Numbered from the stretch's first letter, positions 9,035 through 19,534 are shown. The stretch: DNA of 64,000 nt from Dysgonomonadaceae bacterium PH5-43 (GCA_029916745.1 JARXWK010000006.1:1-64000), one strand, 5' to 3'. The notes: generated by a model not told the origin, from the sequence alone. Translations and numbers: made by a program.

Positions 9035-10231
9035 TTATTTCAATACACCTAATTTCTTGCCTACTTTCGTAAATGCTGCAATACATTTATCTAAGTGCTC
9101 TATTTCGTGAGCCGCAGATAATTGCACACGTATACGCGCTTGTCCTTTTGGTACAACTGGATAATAGAATCCTGTTACATATATACCTTCTTTTGAAAGC
9201 TCTGATGCCATTTCTTGCGACAACTTAGCGTCGTAAAGCATAACAGCACAAATAGCAGATTGAGTTGGCTTAACGTCGAAACCTGCCTCTACCATTTTAG
9301 AGTTAAAATATTCTGTATTTCTGTGTAGTTTATCTTGCAAATCGTTGTTGCTATCTAATAAGTTAAAAGTATAAATACCAGCACCAACAACTGAAGGTGG
9401 TAACGAATTTGAGAATAGATAAGGACGCGAACGCTGACGAAGCATATCTATGATTTCTTTCTTACCTGTAGTAAATCCACCGATAGCTCCACCAAAAGCT
9501 TTACCTAATGTACCTGTAAGGATTTCTATTTTTCCTTTTAGGTTGTATTGCTCTGTAGTTCCTCTACCTGTGCGACCAACAACTCCTGCCGAGTGCGACT
9601 CATCAACCATTACCATAGCGTCGTATTTCTGAGCTAATTCGTAAATCTTATCAAGAGGCGCAACATTACCGTCCATAGAAAATACTCCATCGGTAACGAT
9701 AAGGCGGAAACGTTGTTCTTTAGCTTTCTGAAGCTGAGTTTCCAAATCTTCCATATCTGCATTTGCGTATCTGTATCTAACAGCTTTACACAAACGAACC
9801 CCATCTATAATAGATGCGTGGTTTAGTGAGTCTGAAATAATAGCATCTTCGTCTGTTAAAAGAGGTTCGAATACTCCCCCATTAGCATCAAAGCAAGCTG
9901 CATATAAAATAGTATCTTCTGTTCCAAAGAAGTTTGCTATAGTTTTTTCTAACTCTTTGTGCATATCTTGTGTTCCACATATAAAACGCACAGACGACAT
10001 TCCATATCCTCTGTCTTTCATCGCTTTTTCTGCTGCATCTATCAAGCCTTGATTATCTGACAAACCAAGATAATTGTTAGCACAAAAGTTTAATACTTCC
10101 TGACCTGTGTTCAGGTTAATTTTTACCGACTGAGGAGAAACGATAATTCGTTCTTCTTTATATAACCCTGCTTCCTTGATAGCAGTAAGCTCATCTGTAA
10201 GATGTTTTTGAAACGCTGAATAATTAGCCAT
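9035..10231 (-). CDS. kbl: 2-amino-3-ketobutyrate CoA ligase (glycine C-acetyltransferase)
   Basis: A 398-residue PLP enzyme of the alpha-oxoamine synthase family, which converts 2-amino-3-ketobutyrate plus CoA into glycine and acetyl-CoA. Visible landmarks are FCANNYLGLS near the N terminus, the cofactor Asp/His region VDESHSAGVVGRTGRG, and the PLP lysine in TGTLGKAFGGAIGG. Length is the same as E. coli Kbl. It is the first gene of the kbl-tdh threonine catabolism operon. A -7-like TAATTTTG lies 22-29 bp upstream of its start (10253-10260, minus strand). Other family members (serine palmitoyltransferase, KAPA synthase) are less likely given the adjacent tdh. Confidence 0.95.
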   Translation of the reverse strand: MANYSAFQKHLTDELTAIKEAGLYKEERIIVSPQSVKINLNTGQEVLNFCANNYLGLSDNQGLIDAAEKAMKDRGYGMSSVRFICGTQDMHKELEKTIANFFGTEDTILYAACFDANGGVFEPLLTDEDAIISDSLNHASIIDGVRLCKAVRYRYANADMEDLETQLQKAKEQRFRLIVTDGVFSMDGNVAPLDKIYELAQKYDAMVMVDESHSAGVVGRTGRGTTEQYNLKGKIEILTGTLGKAFGGAIGGFTTGKKEIIDMLRQRSRPYLFSNSLPPSVVGAGIYTFNLLDSNNDLQDKLHRNTEYFNSKMVEAGFDVKPTQSAICAVMLYDAKLSQEMASELSKEGIYVTGFYYPVVPKGQARIRVQLSAAHEIEHLDKCIAAFTKVGKKLGVLK

Positions 10232-10252
10232 AATTGTATTTTAAAATTTGAG

Positions 10253-10260
10253 CAAAATTA
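10253..10260 (-). promoter_or_regulatory. Candidate -7 box of kbl-tdh
   Basis: TAATTTTG on the minus strand matches TAnnTTTG. A near-match to the -33 element (CTTG) sits about 20 bp further upstream. This implies a very short leader before the kbl start at 10231. Confidence 0.45.
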
Positions 10261-10442
10261 CAACAAAGAAATATATTAAACAAGAAATGTTTGAAGAACT
10301 CTCTTTTCTATATTGCAAGGTATAATATTAAGCTCTTTTCCCAGAACGACAGAATCTTCGCGCGCGTACAGAGGGTTTTATTTTTGCACTCTTCACATCT
10401 TGTAACTCATTGAGCACTATAGGAAAAGTGTGAAGGCAAGGG

Positions 10443-10467
10443 TTTCCGCCATTACAGATGGCGGAAA
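10443..10467. repeat. Perfect 9-bp-arm hairpin
   Basis: TTTCCGCCA and TGGCGGAAA are separated by 7 nt. There is no clear T-tract on either strand, so it looks more like a dispersed palindromic unit than a terminator. It lies directly beside the truncated end of the hipA remnant. Confidence 0.6.
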
Positions 10468-10480
10468 AGTTAAAAGTTGA

Positions 10481-10693
10481 TATCTACAAATGGTTTTTAA
10501 CGTTATTGCTCGCAATGTTGATGATCACTCAAAGAATTTCTCATTTTATATGAATCGTAATGGAGTTTGGCGACTATCTCCGGCTTACGATTTAACTTAC
10601 AGCGTAGATTTAACTGCTCCTGCATACTCAAATCGACATTCTTTAACCATAAATGGAAAGAATGAAAACATAACAAAAGAAGATTTAAACTCC
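10481..10693 (+). pseudogene. Remnant of a HipA-family kinase gene
   Basis: The plus strand encodes about 70 residues that read as the C-terminal kinase core of HipA: MVFNVIARNVDDHSKNFSF holds the catalytic-loop pattern DDHxKN, followed by WRLSPAYDLTYS. HipA toxins phosphorylate glutamyl-tRNA synthetase or related targets and are normally about 400 residues with a HipB antitoxin. Here the upstream frame closes at a TGA at 10478. The N-terminal three-quarters and hipB are missing, and the downstream end runs into the 3' end of the convergent OstA-like gene. It is therefore a decayed fragment, left by deletion or insertion between kbl and the outer-membrane biogenesis operon. Confidence 0.75.
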
Positions 10694-12298
10694 TCAATTC
10701 CTTTGCCTGCGTTTTACTGGAGCTGGTTTATCTTCTTCCTTCATTACTGCTTTTCTGAAAATATCCGAAGCATTTACAGGACGAAGATATTCATAATTAA
10801 CAAAGTCTTTTAGAAATTTATCGCTGTTGGTAAGATCTTTCACTGGCAACATTTTACCTTCTGGCTCGGGCGACCAAGACATTCGATATGGTTTCCTTTC
10901 TTTTATGTAAACCGTTAGGTACGGACTGTCGAGTTTTGCTCTCCCTATGTATTCTAACTTTTTATCATCAAAAATATAATAAATAGATTCGGTAGAACCT
11001 TCTATCTCTACCCTATCCAATTCTCCTTTGGCGAATAATCCTGTTATATATTTACCTCTTATTTGATTAAAAAACTCAAGTTCGCCATCATACTCTTCTA
11101 CTGCAAATGCTCGTTCTCTAACATAAAAAGTTTCTATATTCTCGCTATTAAACTGCACCTTAATGGTGTCGCCTGTTATTTGATAACCCGTATTCCACAG
11201 AATAGGCGTTTTAAGCATATAAAGCATCGAATCGGCTGTGTTATATTGTAGAGAATCGCACATTCCTTGCAAGTCTGTTCTAAAGAAACGAACACCATAA
11301 TGAGCACTAATCTCTCGCTGCTCGCCTACTGTTTTCATCTGCAAGGTGTCTGCGTGAAGAAACAAAGAGTCTTTTTGCGAGTACTCTATCAACTGAGCCT
11401 CTTTAGTTGCGAATGCCATATTGTTTATTTCATCAAAATAACCATAATCGCCCATAAGTATAGCTTTCTGCACAGTATCATTCACTATCATATTAGAAAA
11501 AGCTTCGGCAAAGCCTTTATCGCGATTATAGAAAAGAGTATCGGCTGTTATTGTTTTTGAGTTATCTTTAGATACTATTGTAGAACGATCGTACAACGTC
11601 GCATTGTCGGTTTCGGTAGAGTACCAACCATTATCGGAGTAGATTATTCCATCTTCTGAAGTAATTACGGCATTACCTAATATTGTGGCAATCTTGTCGT
11701 TAGTGTTATATTTCAGAGTATCAGAGTTTAATACAAAGTTAGGATTAGTAAGGATTACCTCATCTTTGAAGGTTGCTATTTTAGTTTGTGGAGAATATTG
11801 TCCATAAACAGAATTAAGTTCGTTTATCGAGTCAACAAGTGTACCTCCATCAAAATAATAGCCTAAGTTTATATTACGGTCGTAGTTAAAATTATCGGTA
11901 TAAAGAATTACATCGTTATGCACCATCTTTACATCATAACGCATCTTTGCTAAATTATTATCGCCTTCATAAACAAGATATTCTCCAAATATCGACAAGG
12001 TATCGTCTTGCCTTATCTCTACATTATCGAAAGCTTCAATAGAATTATCGTCGTTATAAATATATGCACTATCACAGAATAGCAATATATCATTATGACG
12101 AAACTGCACATTACCTCTTGATATTATAATATTCTTCCCGTCTATTGTTTTTGTAGGAACTGATGAGTCGGCGTGCACCATATGCACCTTCTTCGGGTCT
12201 TCTTGTCGAGAAGGAGATGCATTGTTCTGCATACTTATAAAAACAAAAAACAAAATAAACAGTATACAGAAATACGATGTTTTGGAGATATTATTCAC
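10694..12298 (-). CDS. OstA/LptA-like organic solvent tolerance protein
   Basis: A 534-residue exported protein with an N-terminal hydrophobic segment (about residues 8-24). It has the repeating short beta-strand pattern of the OstA/LptA jelly-roll family (phrases such as NGNVQFRHNDI-like and GEYLVYEGDN spaced along the chain). Proteins of this family bridge lipopolysaccharide across the periplasm. The Bacteroidetes version is longer than E. coli LptA and may combine LptA-like and LptD N-terminal-like repeats. It overlaps the upstream SurA-like gene by 8 bp, and the cluster of foldases fits a role in outer-membrane assembly. The C terminus is basic (PAPVKRRQRN). Exact function is inferred. 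Confidence 0.75.
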   Translation of the reverse strand: MNNISKTSYFCILFILFFVFISMQNNASPSRQEDPKKVHMVHADSSVPTKTIDGKNIIISRGNVQFRHNDILLFCDSAYIYNDDNSIEAFDNVEIRQDDTLSIFGEYLVYEGDNNLAKMRYDVKMVHNDVILYTDNFNYDRNINLGYYFDGGTLVDSINELNSVYGQYSPQTKIATFKDEVILTNPNFVLNSDTLKYNTNDKIATILGNAVITSEDGIIYSDNGWYSTETDNATLYDRSTIVSKDNSKTITADTLFYNRDKGFAEAFSNMIVNDTVQKAILMGDYGYFDEINNMAFATKEAQLIEYSQKDSLFLHADTLQMKTVGEQREISAHYGVRFFRTDLQGMCDSLQYNTADSMLYMLKTPILWNTGYQITGDTIKVQFNSENIETFYVRERAFAVEEYDGELEFFNQIRGKYITGLFAKGELDRVEIEGSTESIYYIFDDKKLEYIGRAKLDSPYLTVYIKERKPYRMSWSPEPEGKMLPVKDLTNSDKFLKDFVNYEYLRPVNASDIFRKAVMKEEDKPAPVKRRQRN

Positions 12299-13658
12299 CT
12301 AACCAACCTTTAATTTGAAAGTCGCAATTCTTCCAGTTGTCATTGATACGAATGTAAGTATCTTTTATCTTATTTTGCAACCAAGCGTCTAAAATCTTTT
12401 CTCGTTTTTCGTCTTCCACCATTGCTTTTAAGGTTAGATAATCGTCGCTTATATTTGCCTTATGCCCCATAGTTCGAGATTTCAACCTAACAATAGCTAT
12501 CACTTCTCTGTTTTTTGAATTTAACATTGAGAATGGCTTAGACACTTCTCCCACGGCAAGGTTAGCAACAACTTTTCCTATTTCAGGAGGGAGCTCTTCC
12601 ATTTCAAATCTTGAAGTTCCTGATCTTTCACTATAACGGTCTGAAGGTTTATTTACCATTAAGCCTTTATTGTTTCGAGTATCTTTATCGTGAGAAATGT
12701 GAGATGCGGCATATTCGAATGTAAATTCTCCTTTCTGAATAAAATCACGAATTGAATCGGCGCGAGCTATTGTTTCATTAAGTTCTGCCTCTCCTACCTT
12801 AGGGCGAAGAAGTATGTGTCTCACATTAATTCTATCTCCTCTTTTTTCTATTAATTGAATAATATGAAAACCGTTTTCCGTTTCTACTATACGAGATATT
12901 TTAGAAGGGTCGTTTAGTTCAAAAGCAACTTCCGCAAACTCGGGTTCTAAGGCAGCTTTTCCAGTAAACCCTAATTCACCTCCTACTTTTGCCGAACCAC
13001 ATTCGGAATATAAGCGAGCTAAAGTAGAGAACTCTCTTTGCCCTGTGGTTACTTGTTCCGAAAACTCTCTCAATCGTCTTTTAACTTCATCAATCTCCGA
13101 AAGTTCTATTGTTGGCTCTTGGGTAACAATTTCCACTTCTACAGTTGTTGGTATAAACGGCAAACTATCTTTAGGTATTCTATCATAGAACGTACGCACA
13201 TCGGCAGGAGTTACTTTCATTGATTTCACTATACTTTGCTGCACTTGCCTTATCATTAACTGCTCTCTTGTACTTCGTCTTAGCTCGTCTCTTATGGCAC
13301 TTAAAGGTTTTCCTCTGTATTCTTCAAGTTTTTCTTGCGAACCATAATCATTAATCATTGAATTAATATCATAATCGACATACCGCATAACTTCCGACTC
13401 CGACACACTCACGCTATCTAACTTAGCTTGATGAAGGTATAATTTCTGCACAGCAATTTGTTCAGGAATATAACAATACGGATCTCCCGGTATACGCTGA
13501 TTATATAATTGTGCTCTCAAACGATATATCTCTACATCTGAGCGTAACACTGCTTCATCTCCAACCAACCAAATCACTTCATCGGCAACATTATCTTGAG
13601 CTTTCGCTACTCCTGAAAATGCTAATAAGCATAGTATAAAAGAAAGTATTCTATTCAT
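12291..13658 (-). CDS. SurA-like periplasmic peptidyl-prolyl isomerase
   Basis: A 455-residue periplasmic foldase with a clear signal peptide ending at about residue 20 (FSGVAKAQ). The N-terminal chaperone region is followed by two parvulin (PpiC) domains, at about 165-270 (containing GGELGFTGKAALEPEFAEVAF) and about 275-395 (beginning INVRHILLRP). SurA delivers unfolded beta-barrel proteins to the BAM machinery. Domain order and length match SurA of Bacteroidetes. The gene overlaps the lipoprotein foldase upstream by 8 bp and the OstA-like gene downstream by 8 bp, so translation is likely coupled across all three. Confidence 0.88.
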   Translation of the reverse strand: MNRILSFILCLLAFSGVAKAQDNVADEVIWLVGDEAVLRSDVEIYRLRAQLYNQRIPGDPYCYIPEQIAVQKLYLHQAKLDSVSVSESEVMRYVDYDINSMINDYGSQEKLEEYRGKPLSAIRDELRRSTREQLMIRQVQQSIVKSMKVTPADVRTFYDRIPKDSLPFIPTTVEVEIVTQEPTIELSEIDEVKRRLREFSEQVTTGQREFSTLARLYSECGSAKVGGELGFTGKAALEPEFAEVAFELNDPSKISRIVETENGFHIIQLIEKRGDRINVRHILLRPKVGEAELNETIARADSIRDFIQKGEFTFEYAASHISHDKDTRNNKGLMVNKPSDRYSERSGTSRFEMEELPPEIGKVVANLAVGEVSKPFSMLNSKNREVIAIVRLKSRTMGHKANISDDYLTLKAMVEDEKREKILDAWLQNKIKDTYIRINDNWKNCDFQIKGWLGE

Positions 13659-14496
13659 TATAAAAAACTATTTGTCCGCTTTTTAGGGCTTTATTATATA
13701 AATCTTCTTCTGTTTTGCGTAAAAATTCTATTTTCTTCCGATTAATCAATATGTCTTTCACTGTAGACTTTGCATATTCAAATGGAGCATTATCTCCTGG
13801 CAATAAATAATCCTTTATATTCAAGAAGTAATAATAATTAGCATCTTGTTGTTCTAAGTAACGATTATTGCGAATAACATCTGACTCATTCTTATAATCT
13901 ACTGGCCAAACATCCATTAAGTCTATAAAGTCGACCCAACTATCAACAAAATAATCATAACTTGTAGCATTCTGTATGCAATATTTCTCCATTTTCTCTA
14001 TAGATGAAGGAGAATTTGATTTATACCAAACTCTTAGTTGATTAATATTGGGGGCATCTATTGGTATTTTCAAAAAGAATCCTTTAATCAAAGGTCTGTC
14101 TAATTGAAATTTATCTGCATTAGCCTCATAATAACTAATAATTTCATCATTCTCTATCTCTTTAGAGAGTTTTTCGTCTACTAATTGCTCTTGATATTGA
14201 TAAATAACCAAAGATTTTCTATAGTTATTCACTAAATAATCTATTGTTTGTTTATTTACAATATTCTTTTCTGCTACATCAAATATTAAATTATCTATTA
14301 TCCATGTTTTAATAAAATTTTCGGCAGCGAGCACACTATCTTCAGGATTTGAATATTTAGGCAAACTCGCACTTAGCTCTTCGATAGTCAAATATTTGTC
14401 GCCGACTTTCGCTAAGCTATCTACTTTATTAGCTGTTTCCCTTTTACAAGAAACAGCTAACAAAGATAGTATGACTAATATATAAATTAGCCTCAT
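13651..14496 (-). CDS. Lipoprotein of the peptidyl-prolyl isomerase operon
   Basis: A 281-residue predicted lipoprotein: signal MRLIYILVILSLLAVSC gives a lipobox cysteine at residue 17. The body is helical and Lys/Glu-rich, with a SurA-N-like region (EELSASLPKYSNPEDS, then helices to about 120). I see no well-formed PpiC catalytic domain. It sits between two SurA/PpiC genes, overlapping the downstream one by 8 bp. It probably acts as a membrane-anchored chaperone partner in outer-membrane protein assembly. The family resemblance is by general form and position rather than motif. Confidence 0.65.
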   Translation of the reverse strand: MRLIYILVILSLLAVSCKRETANKVDSLAKVGDKYLTIEELSASLPKYSNPEDSVLAAENFIKTWIIDNLIFDVAEKNIVNKQTIDYLVNNYRKSLVIYQYQEQLVDEKLSKEIENDEIISYYEANADKFQLDRPLIKGFFLKIPIDAPNINQLRVWYKSNSPSSIEKMEKYCIQNATSYDYFVDSWVDFIDLMDVWPVDYKNESDVIRNNRYLEQQDANYYYFLNIKDYLLPGDNAPFEYAKSTVKDILINRKKIEFLRKTEEDLYNKALKSGQIVFYNE

Positions 14497-14515
14497 AAAA
14501 CGTTAAATATATTTA

Positions 14516-16498
14516 TCATTTTAGAGTATCAATCACATCTTGATAAATAACCACGGGATATTTGTCATTAAGATATTTCAACCACTCTGTTTCGAGATAA
14601 TTTTGATAATCTGTTATAGCTAAACCTCGAACATCGGTATAGTCTTCAGGGGTATTGTTTTTCAACAACTTACCTAACAATAAAGATTCTTTATATTCTT
14701 GAGGATATTCAGCTTTAGAGCCTTTAAATATTTCTTGATCTACAAAAGGATTTTGTCCTTTAGTAAATAAGCCTTTTTCTACCTTAACGTACGACACTTC
14801 ACCTACTTTATAGTTTTCTAATATGTAAGCTACTGCCTCTTCGTTACTTTTCTTCTTTATTTCTTTTTTAATCTTCTTCTTAGTGTCTGCGTCTTTAATC
14901 AAAACCACATATCCTTTCCAATGAGGCTCTTTCCAAGCATACTTAGCTTTGTTTTCTTCAAAAAACTTAGATAAACCTGTAGTATCTGTAGATGCTTTGT
15001 CCCATACTTCTTTATTGCTTACCTCGAACAACAGAATTCCGTCTCTATATTCTTGCATTAAATTTCTGAACTCTGGATATTTCGCTTCCAAACTTGCATC
15101 TTTGGCTGCCATAAGTTTTTCAAAAACAAACTGATTATACTTATCTTCAAATATTTCAGAGGATAAATTAGAGAACGAACGAGGGTTTTCTTTCAAAAAA
15201 GCCATAAAGTCTCTAACAGTAAATGGTTCTTTTCTGATTGAAAATAATAATTCTTCGTTGTTTCCAAATGTATGGTAAGTGTAAGTATCTTCTGTTGGAA
15301 TAGTAGTTAATGCCGCTTCGTATAGTTTTGTATAAACAGGCATCTCAACAGTATAGCTATATTCCTGTTTCATTTTATCTATTGCAGGTTTATACAATTC
15401 GTAGTAACTACCTGTGCGCTCTAACTTTGTTTTCAATCCTTCTTTTTTACTTTCGTAACCAGCAGACTCTCTTTTGTCTAATAACTTTATAATATGATAA
15501 CCATATTGAGTTTTTACTGGCTTACTAATAGCTCCAGTATCAGTCATCGCAAATACTTCGTTATTAAATTCGGGCACCATTCTTCCAAACTCAAACCAAG
15601 AAAGATCTCCTCCCCTTGCGGCAGTACCTTGGTCTTCTGAATATTCAGTTGCAAGCTCAGCAAAAGGAACACCTTGAGATAGTTTATCTTGTATTTCTTT
15701 TATCTTAGCTTCCGCATCAGAAACCTGAACGGCATCAGCATTTTCAGGACACATAATTAAAATATGAGCTGCGCGAACCTCACCAGGGTGTTGTTTCTTT
15801 GCATTTATCTTAATAACATAATAACCTTGAGGAGTGCGAATAGGCATAGTGATACCACCTGCTGGAGTATTAACAATAGGAGCTTCTAACGAAGGGTATA
15901 AATTAGCAGAAGAATGCCAACCTAAATAACCAGGACGAGAAGATGTTTTTGCACTTTCTTCATCTGTAAACTCCACAACTAATTTTTCGAAGTTAGCTCC
16001 TTTTCTTAATGCTTTCTTTCTTATATCTAAAGCTTTCTTATATGTTTCTAACGTATCAGCTGTTGTTAAACCTGCTGGACGTCCGTCTTTGAATTGAGGA
16101 AACATAACAAAAATAGCAGTCAACTCATTGTATTCTTTAGACCTATCATAAGCTTGCTTAATCAAGTCTTCATCTATCTCCTCGACTGTTAAGTAAGGAC
16201 GAGCCAATTGTGTACGGTAATCATTCAATTCTTTATGAAATGCTGCGGTAGTGTCCATTCCTTGAGTTTCTGCCTCTGCAACTCTTAATTTAAAGTTTTT
16301 AAACAGCACCACATATTCATCTAAAGTACGTTTATCTATAGCATCTTCCGTATTATTTTTACTATAGATATACTCAAACTCCGACTTTTTAACATCTTTA
16401 CCATTGACATTCATCACTACTGGGTCGTTAGTTTGAGCTACAGCCACAATAAAAGGCAACATTAGTAATAGAGAAAATAAACTCCTTTTCATATACAT
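14516..16498 (-). CDS. Peptidyl-prolyl isomerase with two PpiC domains
   Basis: A 660-residue exported foldase; the signal peptide ends near LPFIVAVAQ (about residue 22). The start may be the second Met (MKRSLFSLL, 16492). A helical N-terminal region is followed by two parvulin domains, about 125-230 (with RPGYLGWHS and TPQGYYVIKI) and about 240-350 (AAHILIMCPEN, then GGDLSWFEFGRMVPEF and TQYGYHIIKLLDKRE). The long C-terminal helical part resembles the chaperone lobes of SurA/PpiD. It follows guaB by 17-73 bp and leads the SurA-lipoprotein-OstA run. Periplasmic folding of outer-membrane proteins is the likely role. Confidence 0.88.
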   Translation of the reverse strand: MYMKRSLFSLLLMLPFIVAVAQTNDPVVMNVNGKDVKKSEFEYIYSKNNTEDAIDKRTLDEYVVLFKNFKLRVAEAETQGMDTTAAFHKELNDYRTQLARPYLTVEEIDEDLIKQAYDRSKEYNELTAIFVMFPQFKDGRPAGLTTADTLETYKKALDIRKKALRKGANFEKLVVEFTDEESAKTSSRPGYLGWHSSANLYPSLEAPIVNTPAGGITMPIRTPQGYYVIKINAKKQHPGEVRAAHILIMCPENADAVQVSDAEAKIKEIQDKLSQGVPFAELATEYSEDQGTAARGGDLSWFEFGRMVPEFNNEVFAMTDTGAISKPVKTQYGYHIIKLLDKRESAGYESKKEGLKTKLERTGSYYELYKPAIDKMKQEYSYTVEMPVYTKLYEAALTTIPTEDTYTYHTFGNNEELLFSIRKEPFTVRDFMAFLKENPRSFSNLSSEIFEDKYNQFVFEKLMAAKDASLEAKYPEFRNLMQEYRDGILLFEVSNKEVWDKASTDTTGLSKFFEENKAKYAWKEPHWKGYVVLIKDADTKKKIKKEIKKKSNEEAVAYILENYKVGEVSYVKVEKGLFTKGQNPFVDQEIFKGSKAEYPQEYKESLLLGKLLKNNTPEDYTDVRGLAITDYQNYLETEWLKYLNDKYPVVIYQDVIDTLK

Positions 16499-16571
16499 TT
16501 CAATTTCGTTAGTTATTATTCAATAATCAATTCAACGTTTATACAAACGTATAATATTAAACTTTATTGCA

Positions 16572-18125
<1,554 letters not shown>

Positions 18126-18217
18126 TCAAAGTTTTATTGATTATTTATATATTTTCTATGTTAATGACACATTCTAAATCTAAGATTATTTCAATTACGC
18201 CTTCCCATAAAACAATC

Positions 18218-18471
18218 TTAGTAAAAGGAAGAACCGAAGTTAGTAGAAACCCCTTGCCGTTCTTAGTAGACACCCCTGTTCGCTCTTAGTAGATAGGCGA
18301 GATGCTTCTTAGTAGAGACCCGATGCAGCTCTTAGTAGAACCGCCTAATCTCTCTTAGTAGAACCACCCCGTCGTTCTTAGTAGAGAGACCTCGCCTATC
18401 TACTAAGAGACACGAGGGGTCTCTACTAAGAGAGACGACCCTAAGTGAAGCTTTGCATTTTTAGTAGAAAC
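18218..18471. repeat. 23-bp periodic array, copy 1
   Basis: Core octamers begin at 18240, 18263, 18286, 18309, 18332, 18355, 18378, 18401 and 18424, exactly 23 bp apart. The first seven read TTAGTAGA, usually within TCTTAGTAGA. The last two read TACTAAGA, the inverted core. A degenerate core (TTAGTAAA) lies at 18218 and another TTAGTAGA at 18461. The 13-bp segments between cores all differ and are GC-richer than the surrounding intergenic DNA. About 200 bp of it recurs in inverse orientation at 53630-53833. It occupies most of the 534-bp gap between guaB and the NlpE-like gene. No ORF, promoter or known RNA is evident within it. Confidence 0.9.
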
Positions 18472-18520
18472 ATACAGCAATAAATCTTCATTTAGATTAT
18501 ACTTTTTAATGTATTTAATT

Positions 18521-18570
18521 AAAAACAAAAGCCCCTTGCTTAATCAAAAACAAGGGGCTTTATTTAATTT
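18521..18570 (-). terminator. Rho-independent terminator of the NlpE-like gene
   Basis: Arms GCCCCTTG (18531-18538) and CAAGGGGC (18551-18558) enclose a 12-nt loop. On the minus strand the stem is followed by a T-rich run. It lies 14 bp beyond the stop of the lipoprotein gene. A-rich DNA on the other side means it could also work in the opposite direction. Confidence 0.85.
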
Positions 18571-18584
18571 ATTTATCTATATAA

Positions 18585-19373
18585 TTACATATAAACCGCT
18601 GCAAATTTTGCCACTGGATTCATATCCACGTCATAGAAAGTTAGAATATCAGCGTCGACATCTACAGTATAACTATCTACTTTTTGAAGCGCTTTATTAA
18701 ATTTGCTTTCAATATCCATATTTGGACACATCATCATTGTTGAAAACATTTGAGAAAAAGAAAGTTTGTTTCCTTGTTTAACTTTATATGTTCCACCAAA
18801 AGTATTACAAGCAAAGTTTCCATTTACCTTACAACCTTCTGTTCTTAGAGTTATAAACGCTTCTTTTGCACCTTCACCTTTATAAACAATAGGTTCGCCT
18901 TCTAATTCAGTTAATTTCCAATATTTCTCAATTAAATTTTCATCTAATTTAGTAAGAATATAATTCTCTGCTAATTCGCCTGCAACTTCTTTTCCTTCTT
19001 TATCTAAAAGGACAAGTTTATTTTCTGCCACTTTTATTACAGAAGGGTAAGTTTCGGCTTCAGTAGTTTCTAATGTAATAACACTACCTTGTTCGTCCCA
19101 AGCAAAAGTTCCCTCTGTAGAAAAAGTTTCTCTTTCAGCAGTTAGATAAACACGTTCCATTTTATAACTATTATCTTCGTTCAAAGTAATAGAAATGTTT
19201 ATACCTTCACAATCGGCACAAGGCATAACGCCTACATAAGTTCCTTTCCAGTCCAAAGAGTTTTGAGAAGTATCAGCTGTTGCGATAGTTTCTTCTGCAT
19301 TTTTTTGTTTACAAGCAGCAAAAGTTCCCACTAATAGAGCTGCACTAAATAATACTAATAATCTACTTTTCAT
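18585..19373 (-). CDS. Lipoprotein with NlpE-like and META/HslJ domains
   Basis: A 262-residue predicted outer-membrane lipoprotein with lipobox cysteine at about residue 20 (VGTFAACKQ). Residues about 40-145 form an NlpE N-terminal domain, including the CxxC motif in MPCADCEGINI that in E. coli NlpE senses redox and metal stress. Residues about 150-255 form a META/HslJ domain (KYWKLTELEGEPI, then CNTFGGTYKV and CPNMDIESKFNKAL). This two-domain arrangement is frequent in Bacteroidetes and suggests an envelope stress or copper-related role. It stands alone with its own terminator. A -7-like TACTTTTG lies at 19418-19425 on the minus strand. Confidence 0.85.
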   Translation of the reverse strand: MKSRLLVLFSAALLVGTFAACKQKNAEETIATADTSQNSLDWKGTYVGVMPCADCEGINISITLNEDNSYKMERVYLTAERETFSTEGTFAWDEQGSVITLETTEAETYPSVIKVAENKLVLLDKEGKEVAGELAENYILTKLDENLIEKYWKLTELEGEPIVYKGEGAKEAFITLRTEGCKVNGNFACNTFGGTYKVKQGNKLSFSQMFSTMMMCPNMDIESKFNKALQKVDSYTVDVDADILTFYDVDMNPVAKFAAVYM

Positions 19374-19496
19374 CTTTATTTTTATTTTAAGTTTATGATA
19401 GTCTATTTTTAGAACAACAAAAGTAGGTAATTGTTTAGTATTACGAAAATAACTCCAGTTTTATTATATAAAAAATGTGCTTTATTGTTTTTTTCC

Positions 19497-19504
19497 TAAC
19501 TTTG
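19497..19504 (+). promoter_or_regulatory. -7 box of the fucosidase-sulfatase operon
   Basis: TAACTTTG matches TAnnTTTG and lies 31-38 bp before the fucosidase start at 19535. The -33 region holds only a weak TGTG. It overlaps the longer reading frame upstream of 19535, which supports the internal start. Confidence 0.5.
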
Positions 19505-19534
19505 TCAGAAGTTACAAACAAACATGCATACACC

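Noticed and set aside
9024-9086. Longer N terminus for tdh
   Set aside because: It would overlap kbl by about 50 bp and place 21 extra residues before the Rossmann motif; the ATG at 9023 gives the normal family start.
18218-18471. CRISPR array
   Set aside because: The constant unit is 10 bp and the variable part 13 bp, far below CRISPR sizes. Some cores are inverted, and no cas gene is in the window.
19475-19534. Longer N terminus for the fucosidase
   Set aside because: It would span the TAACTTTG promoter box and put residues ahead of a complete signal peptide starting at 19535.
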